In this document: piece after piece, positions 1-11,573 of the stretch
Layout: each line of letters begins with the position of its first letter
Numbering within the stretch: the stretch's first letter is position 1
Origin: Chlorobiales bacterium
GTDB taxonomy: Bacteria > Bacteroidota > Chlorobiia > Chlorobiales > Chlorobiaceae
Assembly (NCBI GenBank): GCA_022360355.1
Contig: JAKSCY010000820.1
Span: 1 to 17,179, forward strand
Direction: 5' to 3'
Length of the DNA: 17,179 nt
Notes under the pieces: model-generated
What the model saw: the letters and a program-made list of their open reading frames with translations, nothing else
Databases searched by the model: none
Told to the model about the DNA's origin: nothing
Made by a program: the position numbers and the translations under genes

Positions 1-765
1 GAGATCGTGAAGGGCAACTTCATCTTCCGCATGGTTGAGTTCGAACAGATGGAGATGCAGTATTTCGTGAAACCCGGAACCCAGGAGGATAGTTTCGAGG
101 CATGGCGCGAGGAACGCTTTAACTGGTACACCGACCGCCTTGGCATCAGTCCCGAAAAGCTGCACTGGTACAAGCACGATAAACTTGCCCATTACGCCGA
201 CCTTGCCTACGATATCAAGTTCACGTTCCCGTTCGGCATCGAGGAGATCGAGGGAATCCACTCACGAACCGATTTCGACCTGAAACAGCATCAGGAGTAC
301 TCCGGCAAGAACATGGAATATATCGACCAGGCAACAAACGAGCGCTATATTCCCTATGTGGTGGAAACCTCCGCCGGATGCGACAGGCTGTTCCTCGCAC
401 TCCTTTGCGACGCGTATACCGAGGATGTGATAGACGGAGAACAGCGTGCGATGATGAAGTTCTCACCGAAAATCGCACCTGTCAAGGCGGCGATACTGCC
501 TCTGATGAAAAAAGGGGAGATGGGAGAAAAAGCGGGAAAGCTCCGGGACGAACTTGCCGAAGATGTTCTTGTACAGTACGATGACGCCGGCTCGATCGGC
601 AAGCGTTACCGACGCCAGGACGAAATCGGCACACCGTTCTGCTTCACGGTCGATCACGATTCGCTGGAGGACAACACCGTGACAGTACGTTACCGTGACA
701 CAGCGCAGCAGGAAAGGATAGAACTCTCTGCAGTAAAGAAATTTCTTGGTGAGAAACTCGCTTAA
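1..765 (+). CDS. glyS: Glycyl-tRNA synthetase, C-terminal part (5' end outside window)
   Basis: Class II glycyl-tRNA synthetase of the homodimeric (archaeal/eukaryotic/Gram-positive-like) type, which charges tRNA-Gly in the cytoplasm. The frame is open from base 1, so 254 residues are visible, roughly the second half of a family of about 450-500 residues. The visible start carries class II motif 2 (NFIFRMVEFEQMEMQYF). Further in are the family segments KLAHYADLAYDIKFTFPFG and RTDFDLKQHQEYSGK, and motif 3 around SAGCDRLFLALLCDAY. The last ~105 residues fit the HGTP anticodon-binding domain. The GTG at base 7 is internal, not a start. It lies 15 bp before bchP on the same strand and could be co-transcribed with it. 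Confidence 0.93.
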   Translation, partial: EIVKGNFIFRMVEFEQMEMQYFVKPGTQEDSFEAWREERFNWYTDRLGISPEKLHWYKHDKLAHYADLAYDIKFTFPFGIEEIEGIHSRTDFDLKQHQEYSGKNMEYIDQATNERYIPYVVETSAGCDRLFLALLCDAYTEDVIDGEQRAMMKFSPKIAPVKAAILPLMKKGEMGEKAGKLRDELAEDVLVQYDDAGSIGKRYRRQDEIGTPFCFTVDHDSLEDNTVTVRYRDTAQQERIELSAVKKFLGEKLA

Positions 766-780
766 ACAACACTTACAACC

Positions 781-1920
781 ATGCGTTACGATGTTGCGGT
801 CATAGGCGGCGGCCCTTCCGGCGCAGTTGCTGCTGCCGAACTGGCAAAAGCAGGAATCTCGACGGTGCTCATCGAGAGGAACCTTGAAAATGTCAAGCCG
901 TGCGGCGGGGCCATCCCGCTCGGCCTGATCGAAGAGTTCAACATCCCCGATGCACTGGTGGAGAAAAAACTCTCGAAAATGAGCGTACGCTCACCGGGAG
1001 GGAGAATGATTTTCATGGAAATGCCTAATGGTTATGTAGGCATGGTACGGCGCGAGCGTTTCGACAGCTACCTGCGCGACCGCGCCAAAAGACACAGTAC
1101 GGAAATTATAGAAGCGCTTGTCAGGGAAATCAAAAAGGATGGAGACGGCTTCAGTATACAACTTTCAAAAGGACTGCCGCCTGTCAAGGCATCGTTCATC
1201 ATAGGGGCTGACGGCGCAAACTCCAAAACAGCCGAGGAACTTGGATTCCCGCCGAACGAGCTGCAGGTTATCGCCATGCAACAGCGCTTTCACTGTTGCG
1301 ACACGCTGAAACCCTATGAGGAGCTGGTCGAGATCTGGTTCGACGGTGATGTATCGCCGGATTTCTATGGCTGGATATTTCCGAAAACAGACCATATCGC
1401 CATCGGCACAGGAACAGAGTTCCGAAAACATAATCTCAAGGAGCTGCAGCATCGCTTCGTACAGAAAATCGGTATTACGGAAAAACCTTATCTCGATGAA
1501 GCAGCAAAGATACCAATGAAGCCGCGCACATCCTTTACCCAGGAGAAGGCGATCCTGACAGGCGATGCCGCCGGACTTGTCACTCCGGCAAACGGCGAAG
1601 GGATTTTCTTTGCCATGCGTTCGGGAAAACTTGGCGCCCATGCCATGATCGAGCGGATACGCAACAACAAGCCGCTGAAAAGCTACGAAAAAAACTTCAG
1701 GAAGCTTTACGCCCCTATCTTCTTCGGTCTGCAGGCTCTTCAGTTTGTTTACTACAAAAGCGACCGCCTGAGGGAAAGCTTCGTGGCGATCTGTGAGGAC
1801 AGGGATGTACAACGAATCACCTTCGACTCCTACCTCTACAAAAAAATGGTGCCCGCCCCCTGGAGCATACAGATGAAAATATTCATGAAAAACATCTATC
1901 ACCTGGTGAAAGGCTCATAA
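781..1920 (+). CDS. bchP: Geranylgeranyl reductase (BchP/ChlP family)
   Basis: FAD-dependent reductase of 379 residues that reduces the geranylgeranyl tail (free diphosphate or pigment-bound) to phytyl for bacteriochlorophyll a and chlorophyll a. It begins with a dinucleotide-binding fold (VIGGGPSG, residues 7-14, closed by the acidic E32). The family signature KPCGGAIP is at 39-46. A second FAD motif, GADGANS, is at 142-148 and the ribityl/pyrophosphate motif [14 protein letters not shown] at 261-274. These match BchP/ChlP rather than archaeal lipid reductases or generic flavin monooxygenases, though the family is broad. The ATG is 15 bp after glyS with no obvious Shine-Dalgarno sequence. 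The stop codon directly abuts the ATG of the next gene, which implies co-translation. Lack of a signal peptide fits an enzyme on the cytoplasmic face of the membrane. Confidence 0.9.
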   Translation: MRYDVAVIGGGPSGAVAAAELAKAGISTVLIERNLENVKPCGGAIPLGLIEEFNIPDALVEKKLSKMSVRSPGGRMIFMEMPNGYVGMVRRERFDSYLRDRAKRHSTEIIEALVREIKKDGDGFSIQLSKGLPPVKASFIIGADGANSKTAEELGFPPNELQVIAMQQRFHCCDTLKPYEELVEIWFDGDVSPDFYGWIFPKTDHIAIGTGTEFRKHNLKELQHRFVQKIGITEKPYLDEAAKIPMKPRTSFTQEKAILTGDAAGLVTPANGEGIFFAMRSGKLGAHAMIERIRNNKPLKSYEKNFRKLYAPIFFGLQALQFVYYKSDRLRESFVAICEDRDVQRITFDSYLYKKMVPAPWSIQMKIFMKNIYHLVKGS

Positions 1921-2610
1921 ATGCTTTTATCGCTACCTAACTGGCTGATACATATATCGTCATCCCTCGAGTGGGGAATCGCCTCACTCATGATGTACCG
2001 CTATGGAACACTGATCGGCCGCAAAGATGTGCAACGGTTCGGACTGTCTATGATCCCTCACTGGATAGGGAGCTGGTTTATACTTGCCTACCACATCAAG
2101 GATGACGCTGTTCCGGTACTGCTTGATCTTTCGGAAACCGTAAACCTGTTGGGCAGCATCGCGCTGCTTTATGCCTCTCTCGGTATTCTGAAAACCAGTA
2201 AAAGGCAGAGCACCACGAACTTCATGGCAATCGCGGGACTGTTTCTTATTTCCGGAAGACCCCAATCCTACATGGGGGAAGACATCTTCGACGCAATCCT
2301 TCAGGTATCCAGCGTGGTTTACCTGGGTTTTCTCGCCAGCCTTCTCATTATCAGGAAACGTGACCCCGACGTTTTTTCCGGGCTGACGGTTGCCGGATTC
2401 TGGTTTGTGCTGGTATTTATCACCGTGACGGTCTCTCTCATGTATGTTTCAACGGAGATTCGGGGCTACATGACACTATCGCATGACGACCTGCTCCACG
2501 GCAGCGCGGAAAGCCTGCTGACTATCAGCAACCTGATGATCGTTCTCGGCATCCACCGACAGATCAAACGGTTCGAGAAACGCCAAGGGAAGGATTTCCC
2601 TACGGCCTGA
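1921..2610 (+). CDS. Membrane protein with DUF2499 (Ycf49-like) and DUF3593-like halves
   Basis: Hydrophobic protein of 229 residues and unknown function. Residues 1-95 (LSLPNWLIHISSSLEWGIAS, then a helical segment around GLSMIPHWIGSWFILAYH) resemble DUF2499/Ycf49, known from cyanobacteria and algal plastids. Residues 125-215 resemble DUF3593, including the segment LHGSAESLLTISNLMIVLG at 192-210. I count about six hydrophobic segments, near 5-25, 43-59, 72-91, 100-111, 128-145 and 157-177, with a last one near 197-211. The tail after residue 213 is basic. Its ATG follows the bchP stop with no gap, and the GGTGAAAGG in the last bchP codons can serve as ribosome binding site. The assignment is from remembered family patterns. 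A role in pigment synthesis or photosynthetic membranes is inferred from position and family distribution. The 3' end overlaps the convergent ctp gene by 11 bp. Confidence 0.75.
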   Translation: MLLSLPNWLIHISSSLEWGIASLMMYRYGTLIGRKDVQRFGLSMIPHWIGSWFILAYHIKDDAVPVLLDLSETVNLLGSIALLYASLGILKTSKRQSTTNFMAIAGLFLISGRPQSYMGEDIFDAILQVSSVVYLGFLASLLIIRKRDPDVFSGLTVAGFWFVLVFITVTVSLMYVSTEIRGYMTLSHDDLLHGSAESLLTISNLMIVLGIHRQIKRFEKRQGKDFPTA

Positions 2611-4300
2611 GAATTTTGCGGTACTTGCTGGAGTCCTGCAGAATTGCAAGGGCTTTTTTAACAACAGGGTCACGCTCAACGCCGCTCCTTCGGGCAGCGT
2701 CCTCGTCGAAGTGACGCATGATCTCCTGTTCAAGAGCCCGCGCGATGGTTTCCGATTCGCTTGATTTCTGCTTCCCGGCAAGAAGTTTCATTTCGTTTTC
2801 CAGCGAGACAACCAATGCATCCATCTTCGATGAAGAACCTTCATGCTTGTCCTGAAGCGATTGCTTCACTTCCCCTAACAGGACCTCAGGCTCGGTTTGA
2901 TAGCTGAATTTTTCGCTTTCAAGAAAACGTTCAAAGTCAGCCATCATCGCCTTTCTGTCAATTCCACTGCCGGGAAGGGTATCGTTTAACGCCCTGTATT
3001 TATTGGCATAGCGGAAAAGCATACCCGCCTTGCGCAATGCTGCTTCGTAGCCGCTCATCGAGTACCCGTCAACCCTGATATCGGGAAGAATCCCCCCTCC
3101 TCCGTAAACCTTTCGCCTGTTCCTGGTATAAAATATCTCTTTGTCATCCTGCATCTCTTCCCGCTCAAGCACCTTGCGCACCCCTCCTGTCCAGTCGTGC
3201 TCTTTCTGTATCAGACGGCCTGAAGGGGTATAGTATTTGGCGGTAGTCAGCTTCAATGTACAGTCGTAGGGAAGGCTGATAACCGACTGGACAAATCCTT
3301 TTCCAAACGAACGGTCCCCGATAATCACACCGCGATCAAGCTCCTGGATTGCGCCTGCGACAATCTCGGACGCCGACGCACTGTTTCTATTGATCAACAC
3401 GGCAAGAGGGAGTCCTGCCGCAACAGGGGCACGGGGAGTCTGATAACGGATTTCACTTTCAGAATCACGACCCATGGTAGAAACTACGCGGCTGCCCTTG
3501 TCGACAAAAAGCCCGGTAACGTCTACAGCAACATCAAGCAGCCCTCCGGGATTGTTGCGCAGATCGAGAATCACCGCATTCATCGAACGGCTTCTGATCA
3601 TTGCGGCAGCATGCATCTCATTGATTGCCCGGCTGAGCTCATCAGCACTCCGGTTGCCGAAAGTGTTCATATCGAAATAACCGACGTTACCAAACAGCCC
3701 TGCATAGCGTATGCTGTTTACCTTTACTTCACGACGTGCCAGCCTGAACCGCCTTTCTTTCTTCTGCCCGTACCGTCCGACAGTGAGAGTGACCTGGCTG
3801 CCGGCGGGACCTTTTATGAGGTTCTTCACTTCATCCAGCTCTTTTCCCTTAACGACATGCCTGTCCACCCTCTCGATCCGGTCGCCGACACGAAGACCTG
3901 CGTTTGAAGCCGGAGTATCCTCGAAAACCGACACGATATAGACCTCACCTGCAATTTCTGATATCCTGACGCCTATTCCCGCGTATTGGCCGCTGGTCAG
4001 CTCCCCAAGCTCAACAGACTCTTTTTCATCAAGAAATACCGTATAGGGATCGAGGGTTTCGAGCATACCGTCTATACCTGCATACATGAATTCCGCTGTA
4101 TCAATACTGTCGACATAGTTTTCGGAAACTTTCCGGTACACGTCACCGAGCAGTTCTATGTTTTTTGCGATGGAAAAGTACTCGCTCTCACGGCATTCCG
4201 CTGTCTTCAGGGGGGGGCCCGTGCAGACAAGAAATAATACGAGAACCAGAATCACCCTGCGGGAGATACCACTTGCAGCATAGAGTTTCATGCCTGACAT
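2600..4300 (-). CDS. ctp: Carboxy-terminal processing peptidase (S41 family, CtpA/Prc-like)
   Basis: Serine protease of 566 residues that acts outside the cytoplasmic membrane, trimming or degrading proteins from their C termini. An N-terminal hydrophobic segment (about 14-27) acts as signal or anchor. A PDZ domain spans roughly 105-190 (YAGIGVRI to LTVGRYGQKKERR), with the substrate loop VGDRIERVD at 138-146. The S41 core follows: ILDLRNNPGG (244-253), NSASASEIVAGAIQE (306-320) and SFGKGFVQ (331-338). S309, K334 and Q338 align with the Ser-Lys-Gln catalytic residues of the family. The C terminus (about 420-566) is a long charged helical extension. It is the last gene of rng-dapD-ctp, 33 bp behind dapD. 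ATGs at 4300 and 4291 are both possible starts; neither has a strong ribosome binding site. The stop lies inside the end of the convergent gene. Confidence 0.92.
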   Translation of the reverse strand: MSGMKLYAASGISRRVILVLVLFLVCTGPPLKTAECRESEYFSIAKNIELLGDVYRKVSENYVDSIDTAEFMYAGIDGMLETLDPYTVFLDEKESVELGELTSGQYAGIGVRISEIAGEVYIVSVFEDTPASNAGLRVGDRIERVDRHVVKGKELDEVKNLIKGPAGSQVTLTVGRYGQKKERRFRLARREVKVNSIRYAGLFGNVGYFDMNTFGNRSADELSRAINEMHAAAMIRSRSMNAVILDLRNNPGGLLDVAVDVTGLFVDKGSRVVSTMGRDSESEIRYQTPRAPVAAGLPLAVLINRNSASASEIVAGAIQELDRGVIIGDRSFGKGFVQSVISLPYDCTLKLTTAKYYTPSGRLIQKEHDWTGGVRKVLEREEMQDDKEIFYTRNRRKVYGGGGILPDIRVDGYSMSGYEAALRKAGMLFRYANKYRALNDTLPGSGIDRKAMMADFERFLESEKFSYQTEPEVLLGEVKQSLQDKHEGSSSKMDALVVSLENEMKLLAGKQKSSESETIARALEQEIMRHFDEDAARRSGVERDPVVKKALAILQDSSKYRKILRP

Positions 4301-4333
4301 CTTTTTGAGCGTTCCCGGAACAGGCTGCAGCGT

Positions 4334-5191
4334 TCAGCGCAAAGCACTTTCCAAAGCTGTTGCACTATCCGTTTTTTGATCCCTGTACTTGATAATCAAA
4401 GGAGTATACACGGAAAGACCGTGCTCGGCGGCAAAGTCCCCCTTAATCTTTCTTGACCCGGCAACAACCACTGCTCCTTCAGGGATCGTAAGGGTTGTGC
4501 CTTCCGTTTTTCTGATAACAGTGTTATTAACCACGTCATAGACCGGGGTCGAACCGTTAAGAATAACACCGGTGCCGATAACCGCCCGAGAGCGAACTAT
4601 CGTACCTTCATAGATACCGCAGTTGCCTCCCACCATGACGTCGTCCTCAATGATAACCGGAACCGCCCCGATTGGCTCCAGCACACCGCCCACCTGTACT
4701 GCAGCGGAAAGATGCACGTTTCGGCCCACCTGTGCACAGCTTCCGACAAGAGCGTGGGAATCAATCATGCTGCCGGCATCAACATAGGCACCGACATTCA
4801 CATATGCAGGGGGCATCATGACTACCGAAGGAGCAAGATAAGCCCCGTCCCTGACAGATGAGCCGCCGGGGACAACGCGAACACCGTCCTCCTTTCGAAA
4901 CCGCTTGACGGGGTAGGTATCCTTGTCAACAAATGTCCAGTCATGGCTTCCCGGAAACTCGATCGTGTTCTCGCACAGCATACCGAGCTTCATGCCGAGC
5001 AGGATCCCCTTTTTTACCCAGGGATTGACCTCCCAGCGGCCTTCTTTTTTCTCTGCCGCTCTTGCAGAACCGTTATTGAGGAAGCCCTTGAAAGCCGTAA
5101 ACACGTCACGCGCTTCCGGCTGTTTCTGCACATCACCAGCCGGTGCTCTTTCAAGCGCTTCTATACTTTTTCTTACTTCTTCAAGCTGCAT
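4334..5191 (-). CDS. dapD: Tetrahydrodipicolinate N-succinyltransferase
   Basis: Cytoplasmic enzyme of 285 residues that transfers succinyl from succinyl-CoA to tetrahydrodipicolinate, the committed step of the succinylase branch to meso-diaminopimelate and lysine, and so supplies peptidoglycan. Residues 1-110 form the helical N-terminal region. From about 112 to 240 are left-handed beta-helix hexapeptide repeats, with family segments [15 protein letters not shown] (131-145), [14 protein letters not shown] (149-162) and [17 protein letters not shown] (168-184). The conserved Asp in the MIDS segment corresponds to the catalytic Asp of Escherichia coli DapD. Length is close to the usual ~275. 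The gene lies 38 bp after rng and 33 bp before ctp, all on the minus strand, so it is probably the middle gene of that operon. The ribosome binding site is weak. Confidence 0.93.
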   Translation of the reverse strand: MQLEEVRKSIEALERAPAGDVQKQPEARDVFTAFKGFLNNGSARAAEKKEGRWEVNPWVKKGILLGMKLGMLCENTIEFPGSHDWTFVDKDTYPVKRFRKEDGVRVVPGGSSVRDGAYLAPSVVMMPPAYVNVGAYVDAGSMIDSHALVGSCAQVGRNVHLSAAVQVGGVLEPIGAVPVIIEDDVMVGGNCGIYEGTIVRSRAVIGTGVILNGSTPVYDVVNNTVIRKTEGTTLTIPEGAVVVAGSRKIKGDFAAEHGLSVYTPLIIKYRDQKTDSATALESALR

Positions 5192-5229
5192 ATCCGTTGG
5201 TTGTTCTTTTTAGGCAGTTACCGTCAATG

Positions 5230-6921
5230 TTACAGCTCACTGTACTCCGCGGTAACATCTTCACTGTTTTTGCGGACATAGAACCTGAAATCATCGCTCC
5301 TCAGGCTCTCATCCTGCTTGATCCTGACAAAAAGCATATGCTGAAGAAACCATTTCAGTTCTATGTTCCGGTCGGTGCTCCTCAACGGCTCGGCGACCGT
5401 GGGGCTTACATACAGGTCAAGCTGCTGAAAGATCATTTTTTTCTGAAGTGCGTATTTCCGGAGCCAGCGTTCAACCTGGTTAATGGTTGTACAACGAGCC
5501 TGAACCACCCCTGATCCGCCACAAGCCGGGCACTGATCACCCATACGCTGCATGAGGCTGGGCCGTATTCTTTCCCTGGTAATCTGCATCAACCCGAAAT
5601 CGGACATTGGCAGAATATTTGACTTGGCCCGGTCATGACGCAGTTCGTTTTTCATCGAGTCATAGACCTTTTTGGAATTTTTCGGGTCAAGCATATCAAT
5701 AAAGTCCACCACGATAATCCCTCCTATATCCCTGAGTCTGAGCTGACGAACAATTTCACGCGCCGCTTCGAGGTTGGTTTTCAGGGAGTTTTCCTCCTGC
5801 TCCTTCTTGGCGGCATACCGCCCGCTGTTCACGTCAATGACCACCATTGCCTCGGTGTGCTCTATAATGATATACCCTCCTGATTTCAGCCACACTTTCC
5901 GTGAAAAAATGGACTCAACATCCTTGGCAATTCCGTAGCCTTCGAAAAGCGGAAGCTTGCCCTGATAAAGGGTGACATTTTTTTCCATCTCGGGCGCCGC
6001 CCACCGGATATAGTTCAGCGTTTCCTTGTGAATGCTTTGCGAGTTGGCAACCAATTCCGTGACATCGGTGGTAAGAGAGTCCCGCAGTACGCTGGAGATA
6101 ATGGTATCTTCCTTGAAAATAAGCTGCGGCGGCTTGGCATCCTTGAGCTTCTCCTCGATCTGCTCCCACTTGACAAGCAGCTTTTCAAGATCCTTTTTCA
6201 GCAGTTCCTCCTCCTGGAGCTCCGCAACAGTTCTGATGATAGCGCCAAACCCTTCCGGCAGCATCGACCTGACAAGCTTTTTCAGCCTCGATCGCTCCTT
6301 TCGGGAGACAACACGGCGGGAAACTGCAATCTGACCGCCGCCAAAGGGAAGCAGAACCATAAAACGTCCCGCAATGGTTATGTCAGAGGTCAGGCGCGAC
6401 CCCTTGTTGCTGATCGGCTCCTTGATAACCTGAACCAGAATGGAGTCATTGGGCTTCAGCTTGCCTGCGATCATCTGTGTATAAGACTGCCTCCTCCTGT
6501 CTGCGCCGTTTCCCTTGGCTCTTCCGTTACCGTTTTTCTGGCCGTTTTCTGCACCCGGAGCCTTCATTGCGCTACCCTGCTGCTGCCCCGAATTTTGCCT
6601 CTTATCATCTTCCTCGTTTTCACCATTGCCGTTCTCATCGTCGTCATCGTCATCCTCAATGAGCGCACGGTAGTCCTCGGTTGTGGTTCCAACATCGGAA
6701 AAATGCAGAAACCCGTCCGATTTCTGCCCGATATCGACAAAAGCAGCCTTGAGACCCTCTACAACCTTGTGCACCCTGCCAAGATAGATATCGCCTATGC
6801 TGCGGAGACTGTCCGGACGTTCGATCACAAGCTCTGCCAGACGGCCTTCTTCAACCAGGGCAACCTGAATTTCGTCACCTGACTTGTTCATCAGCAACTG
6901 CTTTTTCACAGTCTTCTTCAT
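5230..6921 (-). CDS. rng: Ribonuclease E/G family endoribonuclease with acidic insertion in the S1 domain
   Basis: Endoribonuclease of 563 residues for mRNA turnover and rRNA/tRNA maturation. The S1 domain begins near residue 42 ([21 protein letters not shown]) and resumes at about 147-185 ([17 protein letters not shown]). Between them is a ~58-residue insertion that is Asp/Glu-rich, then Gln/Asn/Gly-rich, then basic. The catalytic core has D363 in VVIDVNSGR and D406 in [10 protein letters not shown], matching the two Mg-binding Asp residues of RNase E. The Zn-link Cys pair is C464/C467 in CPACGG. The C terminus ends soon after the core, as in RNase G, with no long RNase E degradosome scaffold. 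The ATG at 6921 is preceded by a good site (GAGGTG, 6-7 nt upstream). It is the first gene before dapD and ctp, with a ~245 bp divergent spacer upstream. Confidence 0.93.
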   Translation of the reverse strand: MKKTVKKQLLMNKSGDEIQVALVEEGRLAELVIERPDSLRSIGDIYLGRVHKVVEGLKAAFVDIGQKSDGFLHFSDVGTTTEDYRALIEDDDDDDENGNGENEEDDKRQNSGQQQGSAMKAPGAENGQKNGNGRAKGNGADRRRQSYTQMIAGKLKPNDSILVQVIKEPISNKGSRLTSDITIAGRFMVLLPFGGGQIAVSRRVVSRKERSRLKKLVRSMLPEGFGAIIRTVAELQEEELLKKDLEKLLVKWEQIEEKLKDAKPPQLIFKEDTIISSVLRDSLTTDVTELVANSQSIHKETLNYIRWAAPEMEKNVTLYQGKLPLFEGYGIAKDVESIFSRKVWLKSGGYIIIEHTEAMVVIDVNSGRYAAKKEQEENSLKTNLEAAREIVRQLRLRDIGGIIVVDFIDMLDPKNSKKVYDSMKNELRHDRAKSNILPMSDFGLMQITRERIRPSLMQRMGDQCPACGGSGVVQARCTTINQVERWLRKYALQKKMIFQQLDLYVSPTVAEPLRSTDRNIELKWFLQHMLFVRIKQDESLRSDDFRFYVRKNSEDVTAEYSEL

Positions 6922-7007
6922 TACAACACCTCAATGTCTAAAATTGTTATCTTCGATGCCATTGTTCACACGAAACCTGAACTGTGTTTTTTACATCACG
7001 CCTTACC

Positions 7008-7040
7008 GGACAGGCTGTCGCTGCTGCCTGCCCCTCGGGC
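7008..7040 (-). other. Possible leader hairpins upstream of rng
   Basis: On the minus strand an 8-bp stem (one G-U pair) forms between 7033-7026 (GGGCAGGC) and 7015-7008 (GCCTGTCC), with a 10-nt loop. A shorter hairpin, GCCC-GAG-GGGC at 7040-7030, uses the same GGGC bases, so the two would be mutually exclusive. If transcription starts from the promoter proposed at 7081-7109, both lie in an approximately 150-nt untranslated leader of rng. No U-tract follows, so this is not a standard terminator. Regulatory meaning is inference. Confidence 0.35.
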
Positions 7041-7080
7041 TACTCGTAACAACCGCTCAATTTAGGGAAATGTAACCTGT

Positions 7081-7109
7081 ATTATTGAACATTTTTGTTA
7101 AAAGGACAA
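7081..7109 (-). promoter_or_regulatory. Candidate sigma-70 promoter for rng-dapD-ctp
   Basis: On the minus strand, TTGTCC (7109-7104, 4 of 6 to TTGACA) is followed after 17 bp by AATAAT (7086-7081, 5 of 6 to TATAAT). It sits in the AT-rich centre of the 246-bp spacer between the divergent rng and rnhB. It would give a leader of about 150 nt. I see no equally good element for rnhB on the plus strand. The rest of the spacer 6922-7167 holds only the leader hairpins and no credible small gene. Confidence 0.4.
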
Positions 7110-7167
7110 ATTTTAGTCACTTTTACAGAACGCTCCGCACAACAAACAATTCAAACAAACCCGTCTT

Positions 7168-7791
7168 TTGCAATTATCAACCGCGGAATACGAGGAGAAG
7201 TACTGGACCGGGCACAGCAAGGTCTGCGGCATTGACGAGGCAGGCAGAGGGCCTCTTGCCGGACCGGTTGTAGCCGCCGCCGTTGTTTTCCCCCGGTTTT
7301 TCAAGCCTGACGGAATTCTGTGCGAACTGAATGACTCAAAAAGCCTTCTTCCGGAACGCCGTGAAGCTCTTGCACTGGCAATAATGCATTCAGCTGAAGA
7401 TTTCGGCATTTCGGTTATCGATCACATGACTATCGACAACCTGAACATCTTCAGGGCCACCATGCTCGCAATGAACAGTGCAGCGGAGTCGTTGAAACAG
7501 TCACCGGACCTGATGATGATTGACGGCAACCGCTTCACGCCGAGTCTCCCTGTTCCTTACCTGACTATTGTCAAAGGCGATGCAAAAGTCTTTTCCATTG
7601 CAGCAGCGTCGATACTTGCAAAGACACGTCGTGACAGGATCATGAAAGAGTACAGCAGGGAGTACCCGGGATACGGCTTTGAGCAGCATTTCGGCTACCC
7701 GACACAGGCGCATATCGCAGCCATCGCAGCGCATGGGCGCTGCCCCCTGCACAGGAAAAGCTTCAGGCTGAAGGCGCTCGGAGAAAAATAA
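7168..7791 (+). CDS. rnhB: Ribonuclease HII
   Basis: Enzyme of 207 residues that cuts the RNA strand of RNA-DNA hybrids and removes single ribonucleotides from DNA. The N-terminal signature [17 protein letters not shown] carries catalytic D23 and E24. Further family motifs are LNDSKSL (54-60), MMIDGN with D119, [23 protein letters not shown] (135-157, with D138 and D156), and the end motif [15 protein letters not shown]. Length is typical (~200). There is no ATG between the in-frame stop at 7114-7116 and the DEAGRG motif, so the start is a non-ATG codon. TTG at 7168 leaves the usual ~20 residues before the motif, but it has no clear Shine-Dalgarno sequence. It runs into the yraN-family gene 16 bp downstream. 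Confidence 0.92.
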   Translation: MQLSTAEYEEKYWTGHSKVCGIDEAGRGPLAGPVVAAAVVFPRFFKPDGILCELNDSKSLLPERREALALAIMHSAEDFGISVIDHMTIDNLNIFRATMLAMNSAAESLKQSPDLMMIDGNRFTPSLPVPYLTIVKGDAKVFSIAAASILAKTRRDRIMKEYSREYPGYGFEQHFGYPTQAHIAAIAAHGRCPLHRKSFRLKALGEK

Positions 7792-7807
7792 TCCTACATT
7801 GATTCCC

Positions 7808-8197
7808 ATGTCATTCATGCCCCATGATCTCGGACACCAGGGAGAAATTACCGCTGTCTCCTACCTTGTAGAAAAAGGTTACAGAGTCCTTCGGCGCAAC
7901 TACCGCTACCGGCGCAACGAGATCGACATCATTGCCCTGGACAAACGCACCCTATGCTTCATCGAAGTAAAGACAAGGTCATCCGACGCAAAAGGGCACC
8001 CTCTCGAAGCTGTCACGCCGGATAAACAGAAGGAAATCATCAGGGCCGCATCCGCTTACCTGGCCGCTCTTCCTCCTCCTGAACCAGACTGCAGGTTCGA
8101 TGTTATTGCAATCATTGCGCATACATTCATGAACGGCAGAATCAGCGATTTCAACCTGGAGCATGTTATCAATGCATTTACGGTTGACCTGGGCTGA
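7808..8197 (+). CDS. yraN: YraN family (UPF0102) nuclease-like protein
   Basis: Small protein of 129 residues with a restriction-endonuclease-like fold. Near the N terminus is [16 protein letters not shown], with the family Gly-Glu, then [21 protein letters not shown]. The ID...EVK spacing is the PD-(D/E)XK metal-binding motif. The end includes CRFDVIAI, also typical. The cellular role of the family is poorly defined; it often sits beside rnhB, as here, which hints at nucleic-acid processing or repair. Starts at ATG 7808 or ATG 7817 are both possible, and a TTG at 7799 would add three more residues. I chose 7808 for its ATG and short gap; none has a good ribosome binding site. Confidence 0.86.
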   Translation: MSFMPHDLGHQGEITAVSYLVEKGYRVLRRNYRYRRNEIDIIALDKRTLCFIEVKTRSSDAKGHPLEAVTPDKQKEIIRAASAYLAALPPPEPDCRFDVIAIIAHTFMNGRISDFNLEHVINAFTVDLG

Positions 8198-8201
8198 CCC
8201 C

Positions 8202-8229
8202 TTGCAACCGTGGGATATCAGGCTATTTT
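8202..8229 (+). promoter_or_regulatory. Weak candidate promoter for gyrB
   Basis: TTGCAA (8202-8207) is followed after 16 bp by TATTTT (8224-8229), within the 84-bp gap between the yraN-family gene and gyrB. Just downstream, TATCTTTG (8234-8241) fits the Bacteroidetes TAnnTTTG element, but no TTTG lies at the required upstream distance. The gap is long enough for a promoter; which element is used cannot be decided by eye. Confidence 0.25.
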
Positions 8230-8266
8230 TTGCTATCTTTGAGAACTAAAGATATTGAAGCTTTGA

Positions 8267-11539
<3,273 letters not shown>

Positions 11540-11573
11540 TTAGCTTTACCCAAGTTAAGCGTTTCAGCTCAGG

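Noticed and set aside
1165..1902. Long open frame on the minus strand opposite bchP
   Set aside because: It is antisense to a well-supported gene, has no recognisable domain and its composition is that of a mirrored coding frame.
6637..6659. Short tandem repeats of Asp codons (cgtcat-type) as a possible repeat element
   Set aside because: They are codons for the acidic run in the RNase E/G insertion, with no repeat unit beyond the codon and no array structure.
6028..6882. 284-codon open frame on the plus strand opposite rng
   Set aside because: It mirrors the conserved RNase E/G frame; its Leu/Val-rich runs come from the antisense of acidic and Asn/Gln-rich codons.
8234..8241. TATCTTTG as a Bacteroidetes-type TAnnTTTG promoter element for gyrB
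   Set aside because: No TTTG element lies about 19-21 bp upstream, so the match may be chance.
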